A program made the translations under genes and the position numbers. Below are positions 1 through 5,148 of a DNA stretch of 6,684 nt, piece after piece. The DNA lies in assembly GCA_964428805.1 (NCBI GenBank), contig CAYRZF010000100.1:1-6684 (forward strand), read 5' to 3'. The stretch is from CAYRZF01 sp964428805. GTDB lineage: Bacteria; Methylomirabilota; Methylomirabilia; Rokubacteriales; CSP1-6. Under the pieces are notes generated by a model. The model saw only the letters and a list, made by a program, of their open reading frames with translations. It was not told where the DNA came from and ran no database searches. Position 1 is the first letter of the stretch, and every line of letters starts with the position of its first letter.

Positions 1-510
1 GTCCAGACCGTCTGCACGGTCCTCTGCAAGACCCTGACCCCCGCCCAGGCCGAGGAGATCCTGGCGGTGACCCAGCCGAGGGCAATCCCCTCGGGCAATA
101 TCGTGTTCCGGGAGGGAGAGGAGGGAAGCGGGCTCTTTCTCCTCCTCAAGGGGAGCGTGGAGGTCGTCAAGCAGGGCCCGAACAGCATAGCCCAGCAGCT
201 GGCCACCGTGGAGGCACCCTCGGTGCTGGGAGAGATGAGTCTCGTGTCCGAGCGCCGGCACTCGGCGACCGTCCGCGCGACCAGGGACTGTGAGTTCCAG
301 GTGCTCGCCCGCGAGGATTTCCTCCGCCTTCTGGAGCGGGACAACCTGGCCGCCCACAAGCTGGTCGGCGCCATCGCTGAGGTGCTGGCGCGCCGACTCC
401 GCCGGATGAACGAGATGGCGATGGAGCTGCTCAGCCGGGCTGACGCCCCCCCGCCGATGGAGGAACTGGCGGCCTTCAAGCAGAAGCTCTTCTCCGAGTG
501 GTCCTTCTAG
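1..510 (+). CDS. Cyclic-nucleotide-binding-domain protein, 3' part (5' end outside window)
   Basis: The frame is open from base 1 to a TAG at 508-510, giving 169 residues, and the true start lies upstream. A GTG at 67 is in frame but would cut into the domain's N-terminal part, so I do not use it. Residues about 24-136 read as a cNMP-binding beta-barrel (Crp/Fnr sensor fold): a G-x-x-x-F-R-E-G-E strand pair at 32-40, G-L-F-L-L-L-K-G at 44-51, and a phosphate-cassette-like segment at 76-91 (LGEMSL followed by HSATV). Gly77 and Glu78 of the cassette are kept, but the position of the usual phosphate-binding Arg is His87, so cyclic nucleotide binding is uncertain. A helix at about 115-145 follows, then a short tail ending in FSEWSF. 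No helix-turn-helix follows, so this is not a complete Crp-type transcription factor. It may be a stand-alone sensor or the regulatory end of a larger protein. It is separated from the oxidase operon by 174 bases and is probably a different transcription unit. Confidence 0.8.
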   Translation, partial: VQTVCTVLCKTLTPAQAEEILAVTQPRAIPSGNIVFREGEEGSGLFLLLKGSVEVVKQGPNSIAQQLATVEAPSVLGEMSLVSERRHSATVRATRDCEFQVLAREDFLRLLERDNLAAHKLVGAIAEVLARRLRRMNEMAMELLSRADAPPPMEELAAFKQKLFSEWSF

Positions 511-523
511 TGCCGTGCCAACT

Positions 524-579
524 GGCTTCGCCATACGACGTTCTCGGGCGTCGCCGATCCTCACGTACAACCGCGTACG
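524..579. repeat. Cluster of small hairpins, possible dispersed REP-like palindromic element
   Basis: The 174-base gap 511-684 has no plausible gene. It contains three short inverted repeats in a row: GGC/GCC at 524-526 and 530-532 around TTC; CGACG at 536-540 with CGTCG at 549-553 (8-base loop); CGTAC at 564-568 with GTACG at 575-579 (6-base loop). None is followed by a T-run, so they are not a textbook terminator. The arrangement, and the GATCCTCACGTAC...GTACGCTCCGG wording, resemble short palindromic elements scattered between genes in many GC-rich genomes. That resemblance is from memory and was not searched. The rest of the gap, to 684, shows no promoter I can support. Confidence 0.4.
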
Positions 580-684
580 CTCCGGCCGGCTTCTCCCTCG
601 GGCCTTGTCTGGCTCGTCATTTGTCCCGGCACCCTCATCCTACGTGAGCGCTTGGTCCGAATCCCTGGGGGCTCTCTGACCAGG

Positions 685-1674
685 ATGCGCCTGGCCTCTG
701 GTACCCGTCTCGCCGCTCTTTCCCTCCTGCTCGGGGGATGCGGATTGGACTCGCCGATGACAACGGTCGTGCCGAAGTCCGATCTGGGACGCGCGATCCA
801 CGACCTGTTCATGAACATCTCCGGCTGGTCGTTGCTGATCTTCGTGGTCGTCGAGGCGCTCCTGATCGCCGTGGTGTTCGCCTTCCGCGATCGCCCGGGC
901 CGGGGCGAACCCAAACCCGTCCACGGCCACCTGGGGCTCGAGATCGCCTGGACCCTGATTCCGGTCATCATCGTCACGTCCATCGCCATCCCGACGATCG
1001 CCACGATTTTCAAGACCCAGGCCACGCCCCCCGCGGGGGCGCTCCGAGTCGAGGTGACGGGCCATCAATGGTGGTGGGAGATCCGGTACCCCGAGCTCGG
1101 GATCACCACCGCCAACGAGATCCACCTGCCCGCCGGCCGGCCCGTGAGCCTGATCCTGAAATCGGCGGACGTGATCCACAGCTTCTGGATCCCGCCGCTC
1201 GGCGGCAAGCGGGACCTCATCCCCGGGAAAGTCAACTCCCTGACCTTCACGGTGGACGCGCCCGGGGAGTACCCGGGGCAGTGCGCCGAGTTCTGCGGCG
1301 TGTCGCACGCCAATATGCGCCTGCTCGTCGTGGCCCAGTCCGCGGGGGACTTCGAGTCCTGGGCCGACCGCCTCAAACGGCCGCCGGCGCCGCCGTCGGG
1401 CGAGGCCGCGAAGGGCTTCCAGGCGTTCCTGGCCGGCGGCTGTGTCGCCTGCCATGCGATCCAGGGCGTCGCGTTCGGCGTGCTCGGGCCCGATCTCACC
1501 CACGTCGCCAGCCGAAAGACCCTGGCGGCGGGAATCCTCAAGAACAGCCCAGAGGATCTGGCCACGTGGCTCAGAGACCCTCCACGGATCAAGCCCGGCG
1601 CACGGATGCCGAAGCTGCCGCTGACCGATGACCAGATCTCCGCACTGGTCCTCTACCTTGGGACCCTGAAATGA
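685..1674 (+). CDS. ctaC: Cytochrome c oxidase subunit II with fused cytochrome c (caa3 type), lipoprotein
   Basis: Also called coxB; 329 residues from the ATG at 685. An in-frame TTG at 652 would add 11 residues before the signal peptide, so I prefer the ATG, although its ribosome site is weak. The N-terminus is a lipoprotein signal peptide (MRLASGTRLA, hydrophobic stretch, lipobox LGGC) with Cys19 as the acylation site. Two membrane helices lie at about 48-67 and 89-109. The periplasmic cupredoxin domain has the HQWWWEIRYP aromatic patch (127-136) and all CuA ligands: His165, Cys200, Glu202, Cys204, His208 and Met211, with the same spacings as in the Paracoccus enzyme. A proline-rich linker (232-238) leads to a C-terminal cytochrome c: heme motif CVACH at 253-257 and probable axial Met308 in GARMP. 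The protein takes electrons through heme c to CuA and then to subunit I. It overlaps ctaD by ATGA, implying translational coupling. Confidence 0.96.
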   Translation: MRLASGTRLAALSLLLGGCGLDSPMTTVVPKSDLGRAIHDLFMNISGWSLLIFVVVEALLIAVVFAFRDRPGRGEPKPVHGHLGLEIAWTLIPVIIVTSIAIPTIATIFKTQATPPAGALRVEVTGHQWWWEIRYPELGITTANEIHLPAGRPVSLILKSADVIHSFWIPPLGGKRDLIPGKVNSLTFTVDAPGEYPGQCAEFCGVSHANMRLLVVAQSAGDFESWADRLKRPPAPPSGEAAKGFQAFLAGGCVACHAIQGVAFGVLGPDLTHVASRKTLAAGILKNSPEDLATWLRDPPRIKPGARMPKLPLTDDQISALVLYLGTLK

Positions 1675-3440
1675 GTCGCGGGGTTTGGAGTTGGATCACG
1701 ACGGTGGACCACAAGCGGATCGGGATCCTCTACGGGGTCACCGGCTTCCTCTTCCTGCTGGTGGGGGGGTTCGAGGCGCTCCTCATCCGCCTCCAGCTGG
1801 CTGCGCCGGAGCGGGCCTTCGTGGGAGCCCAGACTTACAACGAGCTCTTCACCATGCACGGCACCACCATGGTCTTCTTGGCGGTGATGCCGCTCAACGC
1901 CGCCTTCTTCAACTTCGTCGTGCCCCTGATGATCGGCGCCCGCGACGTGGTCTTCCCCCGGTTGAACGCGCTCTCCTACTGGATCTTCCTCTTCGGCGGC
2001 CTGTTCCTGAACTCGAGCTTCGTCGTGAAGGCCGCGCCCGACGCCGGCTGGTTCGGCTACGCGAACCTCACCGCCAAGCAGTTCTCCGCCGGCCACAACA
2101 TCGACTTCTGGATCCTGGGGCTCCAGCTCCTCGGGGCTTCCTCCCTGATCGCCGGGTTCAACTTCATCGTCACGATCCTGAACATGCGGGCGCCCGGGAT
2201 GAACCTCATGCGGCTGCCCGTCTTCGTCTGGATGACGCTGATCACGCAGTTCCTGATCATCCTGGCCTTCCCCATCATCACCGTGGGCCTCATCCTCTTG
2301 CTGTTCGACCGCTTCTTCGGCACCAACTTCTACAACCCGGCTGCCGGCGGCAACCCGCTCCTCTGGCAGCACCTCTTCTGGCTCTTCGGCCACCCGGAGG
2401 TGTACATCCTGATCCTGCCGGCCATGGGGATCGTCTCGGAGGTCCTGCCAACCTTCGCCCGGAAGCCGCTCTTCGGCTACCCGGTGGTGGTGTACTCCGG
2501 CGTCCTCATCGGCTTCTTCGGCTTCGGGGTGTGGAGCCACCACATGTTCACGGTGGGCCTGGGGGCGGTGGCCGATTCGGCGTTTTCCATCGGGACCATG
2601 CTGATCGGCATCCCGACCGGCGTGAAGATCTTTAACTGGATCGCCACGCTGTGGGGCGGCCGGATCCGGTTGACGACCCCCCTCTGGTTCGCGCTCGGGT
2701 TCATCTCCATGTTCATCATGGGCGGCCTCAGCGGCATCATGCACGCCGCGCCGCCGGTGGACATGCAGCAGCAGGACTCCTATTTCGTCGTGGCGCACCT
2801 GCACTACGTCCTGGTCGGCGGCAGCCTCTTCGGCATCTTCGCGGGGCTCTACTACTGGTGGCCCAAGGTCACCGGGCGGATGCTGAGCGAGCGCGCCGGC
2901 CGCTGGAACTTCTGGCTCATGTTCCTGGGCTTCAACATCACGTTCTTCCCCATGCACTTCCTGGGGCTCATGGGCATGCCCCGGCGCATCTACACCTACG
3001 CCGGGGGGCTCGGCTGGGACTTCTGGAACCTGGTGGCAACCGCCGGGGTGTTTGTCCTCGGCCTCGGCATCCTCGTCTTCATCGTGAACGCGGGCGTGAG
3101 CCTACGGAGGGGGGCTCCGGCCGGTTCCGATCCCTGGGACGGCCGGACGCTGGAGTGGTCCATTGGCTCCCCCCCGCCCGAGTACAATTTCGCCCAGATC
3201 CCCACGGTGCATCACCGCGACGAGCTGTGGGCGCTAAAGACGGGAAGAGCACGCGCGGAAGCGCCGGCGCCCGTGGAGCCTGACATCCACCTGCCCTCGC
3301 CCTCCTTCTACCCCATCCTGGTCGCGGCGGGCATCCTGCTGGCGGCGACCGGGGCCCTCACCCACCTGGCGGTGGTCGTCATCGGAGGGCTGGTTGTGGT
3401 CTTCGGGGCCTTCGGCTGGGCCTTCGAGTACCGCTCATGA
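1671..3440 (+). CDS. ctaD: Cytochrome c oxidase subunit I (caa3 type, A1 class)
   Basis: Also called coxA; 589 residues. This is the catalytic subunit that reduces O2 to water and pumps protons. Heme a ligands are His63 (TMHGTTM) and His378, and the heme a3 ligand is His376 (HLHYV). CuB ligands are His241, His290 and His291, with Tyr245 in GHPEVY as the cross-linked tyrosine. Proton-path residues are kept: D-pathway Asp92, Asn81, Asn99 and Glu243; K-pathway Lys319 and Thr316 in IPTGVKIFNW. This places it in the A1 class of heme-copper oxidases. It is longer than a standard 12-helix subunit I. After a soluble linker (about 478-545, with WSIGSPPPEYNF) come two further hydrophobic helices at about 546-564 and 566-585, as in Bacillus caa3 subunit I. 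The start ATG overlaps the ctaC stop (ATGA), and the stop overlaps the ctaE start in the same way. Confidence 0.98.
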   Translation: MSRGVWSWITTVDHKRIGILYGVTGFLFLLVGGFEALLIRLQLAAPERAFVGAQTYNELFTMHGTTMVFLAVMPLNAAFFNFVVPLMIGARDVVFPRLNALSYWIFLFGGLFLNSSFVVKAAPDAGWFGYANLTAKQFSAGHNIDFWILGLQLLGASSLIAGFNFIVTILNMRAPGMNLMRLPVFVWMTLITQFLIILAFPIITVGLILLLFDRFFGTNFYNPAAGGNPLLWQHLFWLFGHPEVYILILPAMGIVSEVLPTFARKPLFGYPVVVYSGVLIGFFGFGVWSHHMFTVGLGAVADSAFSIGTMLIGIPTGVKIFNWIATLWGGRIRLTTPLWFALGFISMFIMGGLSGIMHAAPPVDMQQQDSYFVVAHLHYVLVGGSLFGIFAGLYYWWPKVTGRMLSERAGRWNFWLMFLGFNITFFPMHFLGLMGMPRRIYTYAGGLGWDFWNLVATAGVFVLGLGILVFIVNAGVSLRRGAPAGSDPWDGRTLEWSIGSPPPEYNFAQIPTVHHRDELWALKTGRARAEAPAPVEPDIHLPSPSFYPILVAAGILLAATGALTHLAVVVIGGLVVVFGAFGWAFEYRS

Positions 3441-4021
3441 CGTCTCCTCACGAGGCGGTGATCGGGAGCACGGGGCTGGATCATCGGAAGATGGGGGTCT
3501 GGGCGTTCCTGGGCTCCGAGTGCATGTTCTTCGGCTCTCTCATCGCGACATACCTGGTCTATAAGGGCAAGAGCCTCGCGGGCCCGACGCCCCACGAGAT
3601 CCTCAACATCCCGCTGACCTCCATCAGCACCTTCGTCCTCCTGATGTCGAGCCTCCTCATGGTGCTGGCGCTGGCGGCCGTGCAGCGGGGCGACGCGCTC
3701 GGCGCCAAGCTCTGGCTTTTCGGCACCCCCTTCTTAGGCCTCATTTTCCTGGGATTCCAGGTCTACGAATTCGCCACCTTCGTGAACGAGGGCCTGACGC
3801 TCCAAGTCAACCTCTTCGGCGCCTCGTTCTTCGTCCTCACGGGGTTTCACGGCGCCCACGTCAGCGTCGGCGTGCTCTGGCTCCTGACGCTCTGGATCCT
3901 CGCCCTTCGGAACCGGCTGACCCAGGCCGACGCGCTCCTCGTGGAGATCGCCGGGCTGTACTGGCACTTTGTGGACATCGTCTGGATCGTCATCTTCACC
4001 CTGGTCTACCTTATCCAGTAA
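3437..4021 (+). CDS. ctaE: Cytochrome c oxidase subunit III (five-helix form)
   Basis: Also called coxC; 194 residues. The integral-membrane subunit III stabilises subunit I and is not catalytic. Family signatures are GVWAFLGSECMFFGSLIATYL at about 20-40 (with the conserved Glu28), GFHGAHVSVGVLWLL at 136-150, and the C-terminal YWHFVDIVWIVIF at 175-187. Hydrophobic segments at about 19-41, 62-81, 91-112, 127-157 and 174-193 give five helices. The classical seven-helix subunit III is about 260-270 residues, so the first two helices are absent here. The two extra helices at the end of CtaD are the likely counterpart, as in Bacillus caa3 oxidases. It starts inside the ctaD stop codon (ATGA) with only a weak ribosome site, so translation probably depends on reinitiation after ctaD. 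Confidence 0.96.
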   Translation: MTSPHEAVIGSTGLDHRKMGVWAFLGSECMFFGSLIATYLVYKGKSLAGPTPHEILNIPLTSISTFVLLMSSLLMVLALAAVQRGDALGAKLWLFGTPFLGLIFLGFQVYEFATFVNEGLTLQVNLFGASFFVLTGFHGAHVSVGVLWLLTLWILALRNRLTQADALLVEIAGLYWHFVDIVWIVIFTLVYLIQ

Positions 4022-4030
4022 GGAACAGCC

Positions 4031-4330
4031 ATGGCTGAGCAGACCCAGCACCCGCCGGTTCGCACCTACCTCGTGATTGCCGCTGTGCTCGCGGTGATCA
4101 CGGCGGTGGAGGTGTCGGTCTTCTACCTCACAATCCTGGCCCGGTACCTGGCGCCCATTCTGATCGTGCTCTCCGCCGCCAAGTTCGCACTGGTCGTGAT
4201 GTTCTTCATGCACTTGAAGTCCGACCACCGGGCTTTTACCGGCCTGTTCGTCGGGCCTCTGATGATTGCCATCCTCATCACCGTGGCGCTGATGGCCCTC
4301 TTCGGGGTCTTCGTGGTGGCCCGGCCATGA
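4031..4330 (+). CDS. ctaF: Cytochrome c oxidase subunit IV (prokaryotic COX4 family)
   Basis: Also called coxD; 99 residues. A small membrane subunit of the oxidase with three predicted helices at about 12-34, 41-61 and 70-96. The typical signature of the family is present: a Lys inside the second helix (K51) followed by FFMHLKSDHR at 58-67. Family knowledge assigns it a structural or stabilising role next to subunits I and III; it binds no cofactor. The start is well supported by AAGGAA at 4020-4025, five bases before the ATG, partly inside the ctaE stop codon. It is the only clearly SD-led gene among the four core subunits. The 9-base gap to ctaE and the ATGA overlap with ctaG keep it in the operon. 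Confidence 0.92.
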   Translation: MAEQTQHPPVRTYLVIAAVLAVITAVEVSVFYLTILARYLAPILIVLSAAKFALVVMFFMHLKSDHRAFTGLFVGPLMIAILITVALMALFGVFVVARP

Positions 4331-5148
4331 CCGCCTGGGCTTTCGGTGACGTGCACCCGGAGGTCGTGGCCGCCCTCCTTCTGCTCGCGGCAGCCTACCT
4401 CGTGGGAGTCGGGCCCCTCCGCCGTCGCTACGGCTGGGCCGACAGCGTCTCCCCGTGGCGGATCGCGGCCTTCTTCCTGGCGCTCGGGATCACCTTCCTG
4501 ACGGTCAACGGCCCGCTCCACGATCTCTCTGAGCGCTCGCTGGTGAGCGCGCACATGGTCCAGCACTTGCTCCTGACCCTCGTGATCCCGCCCCTCCTGC
4601 TCACGGGCACCCCCGCGTGGCTCCTGCGCCTGCTTCTCGCGATCCCGGGTGTCGCCGGGATGGGCCGAAGGCTCACCCGTCCCGTCGTCGCGCTCTCGCT
4701 TTACTCCGTCGTGTTTGCGGCCTGGCACCTGCCGGGGCCGTACCAGTGGGCGCTCAGGAATCACGACGCCCACATCCTGGAGCACCTCCTGTTCATGGCG
4801 GGGGCGCTGCTTCTCTGGTGTCCCGTCCTGAGTCCGATTGCCGAGTGGCCCCGGCTGACGCCGCCGGCACAGCTCCTGTACCTCTTCGTGGCTGGGATCC
4901 CCATGGTGCCGGTGGCCGCGTTCATGACGCTCGCCGACGAGGTCCTCTACCCGTTCTACGGGGAGGCGGCGTGGCAGTGGGGCCTCTCTCCGCTCGCGGA
5001 CCAGCGCCTGGGTGGGGTCATCATGTGGATCGGCGGGCCGCTGGCGTTCCTGATCGCCATGACGATCGTCTTCTTCCGCTGGATGGGCAGGGACGTCGAG
5101 CCGGCTGAGGTGGTCCCGGCAAGGGGAGGAGCCCATGGAGCTCTTTGA
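4327..5148 (+). CDS. ctaG: Cytochrome c oxidase assembly factor CtaG (caa3_CtaG family)
   Basis: 273 residues, all-membrane, with about seven helices. It belongs to the Bacillus-type CtaG family needed for formation of active caa3 oxidase. It is unrelated to the proteobacterial Cox11 protein that is sometimes also called CtaG. Signatures seen are NGPLHDLSERSLVSAHMVQH at 61-80 with His76 and His80 in a membrane segment, TGTPAWLLR at 93-101, AAWHLPGPYQWALRNHDAH at 131-149, and LEHLLFMAGALLLW at 151-164. The paired histidines (76/80, 134, 149/153) would suit metal handling, but that role is inferred. The ATG overlaps the ctaF stop (ATGA). The C-terminal tail beyond about 252 is hydrophilic and overlaps the next gene by 14 bases. 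No Sco, Cox11 or heme A synthesis gene lies in this window. Confidence 0.93.
   Translation: MTAWAFGDVHPEVVAALLLLAAAYLVGVGPLRRRYGWADSVSPWRIAAFFLALGITFLTVNGPLHDLSERSLVSAHMVQHLLLTLVIPPLLLTGTPAWLLRLLLAIPGVAGMGRRLTRPVVALSLYSVVFAAWHLPGPYQWALRNHDAHILEHLLFMAGALLLWCPVLSPIAEWPRLTPPAQLLYLFVAGIPMVPVAAFMTLADEVLYPFYGEAAWQWGLSPLADQRLGGVIMWIGGPLAFLIAMTIVFFRWMGRDVEPAEVVPARGGAHGAL
5122..5130 (+). promoter_or_regulatory. Strong ribosome binding site for the terminal operon gene
   Basis: AGGGGAGGA sits inside the 3' end of ctaG, with GGAGG about five bases before the ATG at 5135. It is the strongest Shine-Dalgarno-like sequence in the operon. It fixes the start of the last gene within ctaG and suggests that the gene can be translated independently and well. 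Confidence 0.75.

Noticed and set aside
536..579. Rho-independent terminator after the cNMP-domain gene
   Set aside because: The stems are only five base pairs and no T-run follows either hairpin.
605..643. TTGTCT/TTGTCC boxes as a -35 promoter element for the operon
   Set aside because: No acceptable -10 hexamer lies at 16-18 bases from either box, so a promoter call is not supported by sequence alone.
652..684. Upstream TTG start for ctaC
   Set aside because: It would put 11 polar residues before the signal peptide. The ATG at 685 gives a normal lipoprotein signal with positively charged start, hydrophobic core and lipobox.
640..1503. Minus-strand open frame of 287 residues and + strand frame 738-1631 over ctaC
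   Set aside because: Both are frame shadows of ctaC: Arg/Pro/Gly/His-rich with no recognisable domain, while the ctaC frame carries all CuA and heme c residues.
1653..2957. A 434-residue open frame on the minus strand, antisense to ctaD
   Set aside because: Low-complexity, highly charged product, no ribosome site, and it lies wholly opposite an unambiguous subunit I gene.
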